DNA from: JBCDCB01 sp039182735
GTDB taxonomy: Bacteria; Planctomycetota; Phycisphaerae; Phycisphaerales; UBA1924
Direction: 5' to 3'
Length of the DNA: 18,148 bases
NCBI GenBank assembly: GCA_039182735.1
Contig: JBCDCB010000050.1
Coordinates: 1 to 18,148 of the forward strand
Below the pieces are notes generated by a model that saw only the letters and a program-made list of their open reading frames with translations, was not told the DNA's origin and searched no databases. A program made the translations under genes and the position numbers. This document shows, piece by piece, positions 6,663 to 14,288 of this stretch (within the stretch, counting starts at the first letter, position 1; each line of letters starts with the position of its first letter).

Positions 6663-7778
6663 ATGATCCGCATCGCGCTCGACATCCTTTCGGTCGTCCT
6701 CGGGGCCGGGCTCATGCTGTTTCAGCAGCGCGTGGCCGCCGACTTCGGCGTGCCCGAGTGGGCGATCAGCGCGGTGATCCTCACCGCGGGCATCTGGCTG
6801 CTGCTTCGTGGCGGCGACGTGCTCGTCGAGGGCGCGGTCACGATCGCCAAACGCTTGGGCGTCGCGCCGCTGATCATCGGGCTTACCGTGGTCGCGTTCG
6901 GGACGTCGGCGCCGGAGCTGGCGTTCAACACCATTGCCGCAAGCAAGGGCAACGACGCGCTCTCGTTCGGCAACGTGGTCGGGTCGAATATCGCGAACAT
7001 CGGGCTGATCCTCGGGATCGGGGCGCTCATCGCGCCCCTCGCGGTGCATCGCCAGGTGATCAAGCGCGAGATGCCCATCATGCTGATGGCGACGGTGCTG
7101 TTCACGGCGCTGATCCTGCTGCCGTGGTCGAGCGATCGTGCGGTAGAGAGCGGTCTCTCGCGGGGCGACGCGGGGGTGCTGCTCGCGGCGTTCCTCGCGT
7201 TCTTCGGTGCGACGATCTACTTCGCGCGCAAGGACAAAAAGGTCGAGGCGTACATCGAAGAAGAGGCCGAGACCTTTTCGGAAGTGCGCGACTTGCCGCT
7301 CCGACCCATGTGGCAGGGTGTCGTGCTGTTTGTGATCGGGCTGGTGATGCTGGTCGGCGGCGGGCAACTCGGCGAGACCGGCGCGAGCGGCGTCGCGCGC
7401 GCGCTCGGGCTCAGCGATGCGCTCATCGGGCTGACGATCGTCGCGATTGCGACGAGCCTGCCGGAACTCGCCACCACGCTCGCGGCGATCAAGCGCAACG
7501 AGGTGGACATCGCCGTCGGCAACGTCGTCGGGTCGAACATTTTCAACCTGCTGCTGATCTTCGGGTGCACGGCGCTGGTGAACCCCGTCGGGCTGCCGGC
7601 GGAGGGCGGGCTGCTCACGCTCGGCGTGATGGTCGCGCTCTCGTTCCTGCTCTACCCCATGTCGCGCACGGGCGGGCGCACGCTGAGCCGCATCGAGGGC
7701 TGCCTGCTGCTGCTCGGGTACGCGGCGTACATCGCGTACGCGGTCTTCGATGAACTGCGCAACGGCGGTGCGGCGTGA
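6663..7778 (+). CDS. Calcium/sodium antiporter of the CaCA family (YrbG type)
   Basis: This 371-residue inner-membrane exchanger most likely moves Ca2+ out against Na+ or H+. The two inverted alpha-repeats of the family are obvious. Repeat 1 at about 73-118 reads GLTVVAFGTSAPELAFNT and later GNVVGSNIANIGLILG. Repeat 2 at about 256-301 reads GLTIVAIATSLPELATTL and later GNVVGSNIFNLLLIFG. The paired (T/S)S-PEL and GNVVGSN motifs supply the cation-binding residues. About ten hydrophobic helices are present, with an acidic and basic cytoplasmic loop at about 189-213 (ARKDKKVEAYIEEEAETFSEVRD). The stop codon overlaps the start of mgtE (GTGA), so the two are almost certainly co-translated. The ATG at 6663 is preferred because it places MIRIALDILSVVLGAGLML at the N-terminus. 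The true ion cannot be read from the sequence. Confidence 0.92.
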   Translation: MIRIALDILSVVLGAGLMLFQQRVAADFGVPEWAISAVILTAGIWLLLRGGDVLVEGAVTIAKRLGVAPLIIGLTVVAFGTSAPELAFNTIAASKGNDALSFGNVVGSNIANIGLILGIGALIAPLAVHRQVIKREMPIMLMATVLFTALILLPWSSDRAVESGLSRGDAGVLLAAFLAFFGATIYFARKDKKVEAYIEEEAETFSEVRDLPLRPMWQGVVLFVIGLVMLVGGGQLGETGASGVARALGLSDALIGLTIVAIATSLPELATTLAAIKRNEVDIAVGNVVGSNIFNLLLIFGCTALVNPVGLPAEGGLLTLGVMVALSFLLYPMSRTGGRTLSRIEGCLLLLGYAAYIAYAVFDELRNGGAA

Positions 7779-9226
7779 ACGCGGACGAGCGCACCGGCGC
7801 GGAGATCCTCGAACCGAGCGACGCCACCGCGCCGAACGAGGCGGACGTCGAGGTCGCGCGCCTGATCGAGCAGGACGCCGAGCCGGGGGCGCTGGCGCCG
7901 GTGATCTCGGAACAGGACGCGCCGGACGCGGCGGACGCGCTCGAAACGCTCGACCGCGGTGAGTCCGCCGAGGTCGTCCACCTGATGGACGACGAGGCGG
8001 CGGCGGACGCGCTCTCGCACATGGACGCGGCGCTCGCGGCGACCGTGCTGCTCGACCTGAACGAAGACGAGGGCGTTTCGCTGCTCGGGCGCATGACGGC
8101 GGACGACGCGGCGGACATCGTGCAGGCCATGCCGCCCAACGTCGCGCAGCGACTCGTCGAACGCCTTCACCCCAAACGTGCCGCCCAGCTCGGGAAACTC
8201 GCGCTGTACGACCCGGAGACTGCCGGCGGGATCATGACGACGGACATCCTCGTCGTCCGTACCGGCACACGCATCGGGCAGGCGATCGACCGCATCAAAC
8301 GCATGGCCTCGATCGACCGGTTCGCCGAGGAGCAGACCGAGGTCTACTGCGTGGACGATCAGAAGCGTCTGGTCGGCTCGATCGGGCTGCGGGACCTGCT
8401 CATCGTGGACGACGAGGAGCCCCTCGACGAGCACCTCGACCGCGACGTGGACTATGTCACCACGGAGGTCGATCGCGAGGAGGTCGCGCGGATCTTCGAG
8501 CGATACGACCTGCTGACGCTGCCGGTGGTCGATGAGCACCGCCGCGTGCTCGGCATGATCACGATCGACGACGTGATCGACATCATCGCCGCCGAGACGA
8601 CGGAAGATGCGCTCAAGCAGGTCGGCGCGGGCGGCGCGGAGGCCGTGTACTCATCGATCGGGACCAAGCTGCGCGGGCGTTTCCCGTGGCTGCTCGTGAA
8701 CCTGCTGCTCGCGGCGCTGGGCTCGGCGGTCATCCTCTTTTCCCAGGACCTGATCGAGCTCATCCCGATCACGGCGGCGATCTTCCCCATCATCGCCAAC
8801 CAGGCGGGCAACACCGGGCACCAGTCGATGGCCCTCACGCTCCGCGGGATCATCCTGGGCGAGGTCCGGCGCGGACGCATCGCCTCCCTGCTGCTCCGCG
8901 AGATGCTCTTCGGGCTGATCACGGGCGTCCTCGTCGGGATCGCCTTCAGCCTCTCGATCACCGCGCTCGGCGCGATCGGGCAGGCGATGGGGGCGGAGGC
9001 GCTGGTCGCCCTGGACTGGCGCATCGGGCTCGTCGCGGGGGCCGCGATGATCGCGGCGCTCTACATCGGGTGCCTCGTGGGGACGGGCGTCCCGCTGCTG
9101 ATGGAGCGTCTGGGCATCGACCCGGCGACGGCGTCGTCGATCTTCGTGACCATGATCACCGACCTGCTCTCGTACGCCACATTCCTGGGGTTGGTCTTCG
9201 CGCTGCGGGGCTGGCTGGTCGGGTAG
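7775..9226 (+). CDS. mgtE: Magnesium transporter MgtE
   Basis: MgtE is a dimeric, Mg2+-gated channel for Mg2+ uptake. The 483-residue protein has the full layout. An acidic leader (1-50) precedes the MgtE_N superhelical domain at about 50-150. Two CBS domains follow at about 152-212 (YDPETAGGIMTTDILVVRTGTRI) and 215-275 (LDRDVDYVTTEVDREEVARIFERYDLLTLPVVDE). The channel domain with five helices spans 300-483. Pore-domain signatures are PIIANQAGNTGHQSM (338-352) and DPATASSIFVTMITDLLSY (449-467), which includes the acidic residue expected to bind Mg2+ in the pore. The GTG start overlaps the stop of the antiporter as GTGA, so translational coupling is expected and the pair forms a divalent-cation unit. 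The leader is longer and more acidic than in typical MgtE. Confidence 0.95.
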   Translation: MNADERTGAEILEPSDATAPNEADVEVARLIEQDAEPGALAPVISEQDAPDAADALETLDRGESAEVVHLMDDEAAADALSHMDAALAATVLLDLNEDEGVSLLGRMTADDAADIVQAMPPNVAQRLVERLHPKRAAQLGKLALYDPETAGGIMTTDILVVRTGTRIGQAIDRIKRMASIDRFAEEQTEVYCVDDQKRLVGSIGLRDLLIVDDEEPLDEHLDRDVDYVTTEVDREEVARIFERYDLLTLPVVDEHRRVLGMITIDDVIDIIAAETTEDALKQVGAGGAEAVYSSIGTKLRGRFPWLLVNLLLAALGSAVILFSQDLIELIPITAAIFPIIANQAGNTGHQSMALTLRGIILGEVRRGRIASLLLREMLFGLITGVLVGIAFSLSITALGAIGQAMGAEALVALDWRIGLVAGAAMIAALYIGCLVGTGVPLLMERLGIDPATASSIFVTMITDLLSYATFLGLVFALRGWLVG

Positions 9227-9244
9227 CCCGGGGAACCGGTCGGG

Positions 9245-9273
9245 TTGACGCGACGAATGGCTCGCGGGACACT
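9245..9273 (+). promoter_or_regulatory. Candidate sigma-70-like promoter upstream of the coiled-coil/BRCT gene
   Basis: TTGACG (9245-9250), a 17-base spacer and GACACT (9268-9273) resemble -35 and -10 boxes. The -10 deviates at its first base. A near-palindrome (CCCGTCCCGGGTCGGG, 9280-9295) lies at the predicted start of transcription and may be an operator or a leader hairpin. The gene starts about 120 bases further on, and the remainder of 9227-9398 shows nothing else. Confidence 0.3.
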
Positions 9274-9398
9274 CCCCGGCCCGTCCCGGGTCGGGAGAGG
9301 GTCGCGCCGCCGGAGCGCGTGGCCCGCATCGAGATCGAGTCCGCCTTGCGTAGACCGGCGCGAGCCGTCGCGTGGGGCCAGACGTACGGAGCCGCGTG

Positions 9399-10766
9399 AT
9401 GGCAAGCCGCACCACCGCCAGCCTTGGGATGATGCTCACGCTCGCCGTGTTCACCGTTCTGGCGTTGGCGTTCTTCATCCTGTCGATCGTCTTCTTTGCG
9501 CAGACGCAGCGTCTGACGCGTGAGAAGGGCGACGCGATCAGCGACCTCGCCGCGGCGATCCCCGCGAACCAGCGAGGCGACCGGTGGGACGAGCTCCGCT
9601 CCGCCGCCGGACGCGACGGGGTCGTGCCCTATCTCGACGACTCGCTCCAGCAGACCATGCGGCTTGTCAGCGGGTCCTCGCGCGAGACGCTCGAGACCCT
9701 GCAGTCCAAGATCGATGATCGCTTCGGCGACGGCGCGCCCAACCTGCTCACCATCGTCCAGGACCGCGACGCCGAGATCAACCGCCTGAATCGCGAACTC
9801 GACCGGGCCCGCCAGTCCGCGGAAGACGCGATCGCCGAACGCCGACGCGCCGAGGACCGCATCGAGGACCTCCGCCTGTCGTATGAAGAGAGCATCGCCG
9901 ACAACTCGAGCGAGGTGCGGTCGTTCACGTCGCAGGTCGCCGGCTTCGGCGCCGACCTCGAAGAGACCAAGCTCGAGATCGAGGGCGAACTCCTCGACAT
10001 CCGCGGCGAGTCGGAGGCCGTCATCGATTCTCTCGAGAACGAGCTCTCGCAGCGCGACAACGAGATCCTGATCCTCCGCGAGCAGCTCGCGTCGCTCCGC
10101 GGGGAACGCTCGACCGACACCCTCCGCGCTCCCGACGAAGCCGCGCTCGTGGACGGTCGCGTCGTGGGCGTGAACCCGTCGGCGAACGAGGTCTACATCG
10201 ATCGCGGGCGTGTCGATCGCGTGGTGCTGGGGATGACGTTCGAGCTCTACTCGGCGCGGACCTCGATCCGCCCCGATGAAGACGGCGTCTACCCGCGCGG
10301 GAAGGCCGCGGTCGAAGTGATCCGCGTCGAAGACCGTGGCAGCGTCGCGCGCGTGATCCGCTCCTCGGATCGCAACGTGATCGTCGAGGGCGACGTCATC
10401 GCCAACGCCGTCTACGACCCCAGCAAGACGTACTCGTTCGTGGTCTTTGGATCGTTCGACGCCGACCGCGACGGCATCGCCACCCCGCGCGAAGCGCAGG
10501 ACATCAAGGCGATCATCGAGGAATGGGGTGGCGTGGTCACCGACGACGTCAGCGGCGACACCGACTTCCTCGTGCTCGGCGAAAAACCCCTGCTCCCGCC
10601 CGAGCCCAAGCGAGACGACCCCGTCGCGCTCATCAACCGCTATCTCGAACTGCGCGATGTCGTGCTGCGGTACGACCGCCTCTTCGAAGCCGCCACCCGC
10701 ACCAGCATCCCGATCCTCAACGAGAACCGGCTCTACTCGCTGACCGGGCTCGACGATCGCACCTGA
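9399..10766 (+). CDS. Membrane-anchored coiled-coil protein with beta-barrel and C-terminal BRCT-like domain
   Basis: No named family is recognised for the whole 455-residue protein. It has one N-terminal membrane helix at about 10-33, a long charged helical/coiled-coil region at about 118-240, and a small beta-rich domain at about 250-340. The beta domain (VDGRVVGVNPSANEVYIDRG, then GMTFELYS, AVEVIRVED and EGDVIANAVYD) recalls FlgT-C or SH3-like barrels. The C-terminus looks like BRCT: YSFVVFGSFDADRDG, then IKAIIEEWGGVV with the GG pair 377-378, VSGDTDFLVLG (385-394), a spacer, and SIPILNENRLYSLTG, equivalent to the GIPI-E-F end of ligase BRCT domains. MreC-like architecture is an alternative reading for the first part. 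The ATG has GGAG seven bases upstream; an in-frame GTG at 9372 is a less likely start. Charges flanking the helix do not settle which side of the membrane the BRCT part faces. The acyltransferase gene follows after 10 bp. Confidence 0.8.
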   Translation: MASRTTASLGMMLTLAVFTVLALAFFILSIVFFAQTQRLTREKGDAISDLAAAIPANQRGDRWDELRSAAGRDGVVPYLDDSLQQTMRLVSGSSRETLETLQSKIDDRFGDGAPNLLTIVQDRDAEINRLNRELDRARQSAEDAIAERRRAEDRIEDLRLSYEESIADNSSEVRSFTSQVAGFGADLEETKLEIEGELLDIRGESEAVIDSLENELSQRDNEILILREQLASLRGERSTDTLRAPDEAALVDGRVVGVNPSANEVYIDRGRVDRVVLGMTFELYSARTSIRPDEDGVYPRGKAAVEVIRVEDRGSVARVIRSSDRNVIVEGDVIANAVYDPSKTYSFVVFGSFDADRDGIATPREAQDIKAIIEEWGGVVTDDVSGDTDFLVLGEKPLLPPEPKRDDPVALINRYLELRDVVLRYDRLFEAATRTSIPILNENRLYSLTGLDDRT

Positions 10767-10776
10767 GCCCACGCGC

Positions 10777-11895
10777 GTGAGCACCCCGCGCCGGCGGCGC
10801 AAAAAGAAGAAGCCGATGCCCACATGGGCCCACGGGCCCGTCTACGCCATGGTGCGCGGGGGCGAGTCGCTCGTACACGCCGCGGGCGTTGATCACGCGA
10901 TGCGCGCCATGCGCTCGGCGGGCGACGCGTTCTCCAAGGCCCCGTTCAACAAGAAACGCCTGCAACGCGCGATCGACAACATCGGCTGGTGCTTCCCCGA
11001 TTGGGACGAGGAGCGTTGCCGGCGCACTGCGGTCGATGCGTACCGCCACCTCTTCTGCCTCGGCGCGGAGGTGATCTACCAGCCGCGCCTGATGTCCGAA
11101 GACGCCTACGCCGACCACATCGAGATCGGCAACGTGCAGGAGACGCTGCAGATCCTGCTGCGCGGCGAGCGCGCCATCAGCATCACCGGGCACTGCGGGA
11201 ACTGGGAACTGCTCGGCTACACGCTCGCGGTGCTCGGGTTCCCGGTGCACGCGCTCTACCGACCGCTCGACCTCAAGCCGCTCGACGCGTGGCTGCGCGA
11301 CACGCGCCAGCGTCGCGGGCTCACGCTCGTGGACAAGTTCGGCGCCGCCGACCTGCTCCCGCCCATCGTCGAGCGCGGCGACCCGGTCGGGTTCATCGCC
11401 GATCAGAACGCCGGCGAGCGCGGCATGCCCGTCCCCTTCTTCGATCGCCTCGCCTCGACCTACAAGACCATCGGGCTCCTCGCCCTCCGCTACGAGGCCC
11501 CCATCATCTGCGGGATGGCGCGGCGCGTCAGCCCCATGGGCGGCGCGCAGAGCGGCGACGGGCTCGACAGCCAGCTCTTCAAGTACCGCCTCGAAATCAT
11601 GGACATCATCCGCCCGGACGACTGGGTCGATCAGCCCGATCCGCTCTTCTACGTCACCGCGCGCTACCGGCGCGCGATCGAGAACATGGTCCGCAGCGCA
11701 CCCGAGCAGTACCTCTGGATGCACCGCTACTGGAAGACCCGCCCGCGTCACGAACGGCGCGGCGAGCCCTTCCCGCCACGCCTCCGCGAGAAGATCGAGC
11801 AACTCCCCTGGATGACGCCCGATCGCGTCGAGCGGCTCGTCGCCCGCTCGGAAGAGGAATCCGCCGAGTTCGCCGCCGGCACCCGGACGCGTTGA
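10777..11895 (+). CDS. LpxL/HtrB-family lysophospholipid / lipid A acyltransferase
   Basis: Members transfer an acyl chain from acyl-ACP onto lipid A or a related lipid at the inner face of the inner membrane. The 372-residue protein shows the catalytic HX4E motif as TGHCGNWELLG (H139, E144). It also shows VGFIADQNAGERGMPVPFFDR (204-224) and the terminal family block YLWMHRYWKTRP (312-323). The usual N-terminal membrane helix is replaced by a strongly basic leader (RRRRKKKK, residues 5-12), which could hold the protein on acidic phospholipids. The GTG start at 10777 lies 10 bases after the stop of the upstream gene and lacks a strong ribosome site. An ATG at 10816, preceded by an AAGAAGAAG stretch, is an alternative start that would remove the basic leader. 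The lipid substrate cannot be told: lipid A, or another membrane lipid as in several non-proteobacterial members. Confidence 0.88.
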   Translation: MSTPRRRRKKKKPMPTWAHGPVYAMVRGGESLVHAAGVDHAMRAMRSAGDAFSKAPFNKKRLQRAIDNIGWCFPDWDEERCRRTAVDAYRHLFCLGAEVIYQPRLMSEDAYADHIEIGNVQETLQILLRGERAISITGHCGNWELLGYTLAVLGFPVHALYRPLDLKPLDAWLRDTRQRRGLTLVDKFGAADLLPPIVERGDPVGFIADQNAGERGMPVPFFDRLASTYKTIGLLALRYEAPIICGMARRVSPMGGAQSGDGLDSQLFKYRLEIMDIIRPDDWVDQPDPLFYVTARYRRAIENMVRSAPEQYLWMHRYWKTRPRHERRGEPFPPRLREKIEQLPWMTPDRVERLVARSEEESAEFAAGTRTR

Positions 11896-11962
11896 TTCCC
11901 CGGGCCGCAGCGCCCATACTCCCCGGTTCACGCCGCTCCGGCGGCCACGCAGAGGGCCTCAC

Positions 11963-12313
11963 GTGGGATCGTTCCGAAACGTTGTGCTGATCAAACTGCT
12001 CGAGCCCGACCCGGGCGACGAGGACGCCGCCGCGGGCACCGCCCTCAACGCGATCCCGCTCGGCAGATACTCCGACGTGATCGACGCGCTCTCGAACTTC
12101 AACACCGCGCCGGACAATGCGCCCGACACCCACGGGCTCCTCTTCGGCCCGGGCATCATCGTCCAGATGCCCATGGTCGGGCCCGACGACAACGTCATGC
12201 AGGCCATGGTCTCCGTCATCGACGAGGACAACGCGTGGGCCGTCCTCAGCCGCGCCTGCAGAACCCTCGGCTGGAAAATGATGGACCCCGCGTCGGGGAG
12301 AACGTTCGGCTGA
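11963..12313 (+). CDS. Small soluble protein of unknown function
   Basis: This 116-residue protein matches no family I can name. It has no signal peptide or membrane helix. Features are an N-terminal strand NVVLIKLLEP, an acidic loop PGDEDAA, a helix-like YSDVIDALSNFN, and a hydrophobic block LLFGPGIIVQMPMV. The C-terminal half (NVMQAMVSVIDEDNAWAVLSRACRTLGWKMMDP) reads like a compact alpha/beta fold. The GTG start has GAGG nine bases before it. It lies 67 bases after the acyltransferase and 90 bases before another small unknown gene, all in one direction, so co-transcription is possible. Codon composition matches its neighbours. The clean start signal and sequence complexity argue for a real gene. 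Confidence 0.75.
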   Translation: MGSFRNVVLIKLLEPDPGDEDAAAGTALNAIPLGRYSDVIDALSNFNTAPDNAPDTHGLLFGPGIIVQMPMVGPDDNVMQAMVSVIDEDNAWAVLSRACRTLGWKMMDPASGRTFG

Positions 12314-12403
12314 TCCGATACGAGCCGCGACCGTGAGGGCGCGGGACCGGAGTCCGCTTGCCGACACGGGCGGCTCGTCAGAGAGATCCAGAGGAACACA
12401 CGC

Positions 12404-12832
12404 ATGCCATCGGCCGTCAAGAACGAACTCCGCGGCAAGTCCATCGAAGAGATCGTCACGTCCATCCTCGGGCGCGAGGGCGACGCCGCGACGCTGCAGG
12501 GGCTGGTCGTCACGAAAGACGACGAAGCCGCGCTCATCAACGCGCTCGAAGAGGCCTTCGATTACCGCGGCGATGTCACGATCCACACGACGAGCGGCGA
12601 GTCCGTCGAGGGTTTCATCTTCGATCGCGTGAAGGGCGATACGCTCGCCGACTCGCACGTGCGTCTGCTCCCGCCGAAGAGCGACGACAAGCGCACGATT
12701 GCGTACAGGGACATCGCCTCGCTCGACTTCACCGGCAAGGACACCGCGCACGGCAAGTCCTTCGAGAGCTACCTACGCAAGTTTGTGACGCGCACGCTCG
12801 AATCCGCGCGTGAACGCGGGGATATCGACTGA
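12404..12832 (+). CDS. Small protein of unknown function with a possible Sm-like beta-barrel
   Basis: This 142-residue protein is not recognised. The first 50 residues are helical (ELRGKSIEEIVTSILGREGD, then DDEAALINALEEAF). The middle (about 55-110) alternates strands and turns: GDVTIHTTSGESVEGFIFDRV, DSHVRLLPP and RTIAYRDIASLDFTG. This resembles Sm/LSm-type or similar small barrels that hold a ligand or RNA, but the similarity is only in strand pattern. A basic helical tail follows (GKSFESYLRKFVTRTLESARERGD). There is no signal peptide. AGAGGA lies nine bases before the ATG, a good ribosome site. The gene is the last of the plus-strand run and ends before a structured convergent region. Confidence 0.75.
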   Translation: MPSAVKNELRGKSIEEIVTSILGREGDAATLQGLVVTKDDEAALINALEEAFDYRGDVTIHTTSGESVEGFIFDRVKGDTLADSHVRLLPPKSDDKRTIAYRDIASLDFTGKDTAHGKSFESYLRKFVTRTLESARERGDID

Positions 12833-12847
12833 TCATCTCTTGCTTGC

Positions 12848-12864
12848 TCTCCCCCGAGGGGAGA
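12848..12864. terminator. Hairpin between convergent genes, possible bidirectional terminator
   Basis: TCTCCCC (12848-12854) and GGGGAGA (12858-12864) form a perfect 7-bp stem with a 3-base loop, 15 bases after the stop at 12832. It is followed on neither strand by a T-run, so it may be a transcript-end hairpin or the end of an intergenic repeat element rather than a strict intrinsic terminator. Confidence 0.4.
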
Positions 12865-12897
12865 AGGAGCCGGCGGCAGGCGACACCAGATGAACAG

Positions 12898-12977
12898 GTG
12901 CCACGATGCGGCTCCGCCGCGTCGTGCAGATGGGCGTCGAACGGCACGACGTGCCGCTGCGCGGCGCATCGTGGCAC
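12898..12977. repeat. 80-bp nested inverted repeat in the convergent intergenic region
   Basis: The outer arms GTGCCACGATGCG (12898-12910) and CGCATCGTGGCAC (12965-12977) are perfect 13-bp inverted repeats. Between them the arms CGTCGTGC and GCACGACG form an inner 8-bp stem around a 16-base loop. The whole can fold as one long, interrupted hairpin. It ends 12 bp from the stop of the TlpA-type gene. Together with the hairpin at 12848-12864 it fills most of the 157-bp gap. It could act as a bidirectional terminator, or be a copy of a mobile or REP-like extragenic palindrome; no transposase or flanking direct repeat was seen. Confidence 0.6.
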
Positions 12978-12989
12978 CCAAGAATGTCG

Positions 12990-14276
12990 TCACCGGATGT
13001 GCTTCGTCCGCAGGATCCCGTCGATGATCTTGTGGAACTCGGCCTGCTGCTTCTCGTAGGCCTCGCCCGTCGCCGGGCCGTTGAAGCCTTGGTGGACCGC
13101 GTGCACGACGCCGCTGGCGTCCATGAAGATCGTCGTGGGGTACGAACGGATCTTGTCGATCAGCGGGAACTTCTCGCTCGCGTCGGCCTTGTCGTTCGTT
13201 CCCGCGATCAGCACCGGCCACGTCACGCCCATCTGCTCGCTGTACGCCTTCACGCGCGCGGCGTCCGTCTCGAAGTCGCCCGTCACCTCGAACGCGAGCC
13301 CCACGATCGAGATCGTCCCGCGGCGCTCGTAGCGATTCTTGAGTTCGACGAGCTCGCGCGTCGCGTCGCGACAGTTGGGACACCACGTGCCGAAGACCTC
13401 GATGATGCGCACGTCGCCCGCGAACTCCGGGTCGGCGAGCGAGCGCACGTTGCCGTCAACATCGGGGAACCGGATGTCGCTGAGAGGCACGCCGCCCACC
13501 CACTTCGTGAGCGTGAACGGGTCGGGCAGTTCCATGTCGGCGTCGGGCGTGGCGGTCCACGTCTCGTGCCAGTGGTTGCCCGACCAGAAGTCGCCGACGA
13601 GTTCGCCCGCTTCGTTGAGCGTGGCATCGAAGAGAAAGGCGTGCGCGCCGTCGAAGGTCGCGAGGCGAAGTCGATCGCCCTCGAAGGAACCCGAGAGATA
13701 GCCGTAATCGCCGGTGGTGGTGCGGATCGTGCCGGTGACTTCCGGCCACTCGCTCGCTTCGAGCAGGAGCATGGCGTCGTTGTCGCTGGACGAGAAGTCC
13801 ACGCGCCAGCGCGTCGGCATGTCAGCCGCGTGCGCGTAGCCGCCAGTGGGGTTCTCGATGGGGTCGAAGAGGGGGACGTCGCCGTCTACCTCTTCCAAGA
13901 ACACGGTCATCTCGGCGATGTTGTCCTTCCCGCGAACCTTGCGGTACGTACCAAGCTGTAGGGGCTCACCACTTGTACGCCTTGAGAGTTCAATCGACGC
14001 GTCGTACGGCCGGAGCTGGTACACCCAGGGTTGCCCTTTCGGGGGGCGCGGGTTCTCTCCGCCAACCGCAGACTCCCCCGAGGGCACGACGAACGAGCGA
14101 GCGACAACTCCAAGGCTGATATCGATGACTGGATAGGTGTACGCAATAAACGGCAGCGCTCCACCCGGCGACTCAAGCCAACAACGCAATTCAACGCGCT
14201 CGACATCAACTGATGCAGAACTGCTCTGAGCCGCAAACCCACAAAACGCTGCAAGCATGAGTGCCAACCTCTTCAT
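12990..14276 (-). CDS. TlpA/ResA-type thioredoxin-fold protein, exported
   Basis: This 428-residue exported protein probably reduces or exchanges disulfides outside the cytoplasm. A signal peptide covers about residues 1-21 (MKRLALMLAAFCGFAAQSSSA). Residues 25-250 form a beta-rich domain seen in front of many TlpA-like proteins (GDYGYLSGSFEGDRLRLATF, then HAFLFDATL and GDFWSGNHW). The thioredoxin domain spans about 255-428. It includes the active site GTWCPNCRD (C299, C302), a strand TISIVGLAFE, and the cis-proline segment SYPTTIFMD (P380). GGAGG lies five bases before the ATG, and the stop of the hopene cyclase gene is only 12 bases upstream, so this is the second gene of that operon. The first third of the gene, about 13920-14276, is lower in GC (about 59 %) than its neighbours but still encodes family-like sequence (ESPGGALPF). 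The substrate is unknown. Confidence 0.9.
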   Translation of the reverse strand: MKRLALMLAAFCGFAAQSSSASVDVERVELRCWLESPGGALPFIAYTYPVIDISLGVVARSFVVPSGESAVGGENPRPPKGQPWVYQLRPYDASIELSRRTSGEPLQLGTYRKVRGKDNIAEMTVFLEEVDGDVPLFDPIENPTGGYAHAADMPTRWRVDFSSSDNDAMLLLEASEWPEVTGTIRTTTGDYGYLSGSFEGDRLRLATFDGAHAFLFDATLNEAGELVGDFWSGNHWHETWTATPDADMELPDPFTLTKWVGGVPLSDIRFPDVDGNVRSLADPEFAGDVRIIEVFGTWCPNCRDATRELVELKNRYERRGTISIVGLAFEVTGDFETDAARVKAYSEQMGVTWPVLIAGTNDKADASEKFPLIDKIRSYPTTIFMDASGVVHAVHQGFNGPATGEAYEKQQAEFHKIIDGILRTKHIR

Positions 14277-14288
14277 CCCGACCTCCGA

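Noticed and set aside
9156..10823. 555-residue minus-strand open frame
   Set aside because: It is antisense to the coiled-coil/BRCT gene and into mgtE. Its translation is repetitive in Arg, Asp, Glu and Val with no domain, while the plus-strand gene has a ribosome site and clear domains.
12841..12989. A tRNA or other known small RNA in the structured convergent gap
   Set aside because: The stems do not form a cloverleaf, there is no GTTC-type T-loop or anticodon arm, and no CCA end. It is kept only as an inverted repeat.
12906..13961. 351-residue plus-strand open frame starting in the convergent gap
   Set aside because: It is antisense to the TlpA-type gene, which carries a signal peptide and a CPNC active site; the composition of the frame is that of a shadow.
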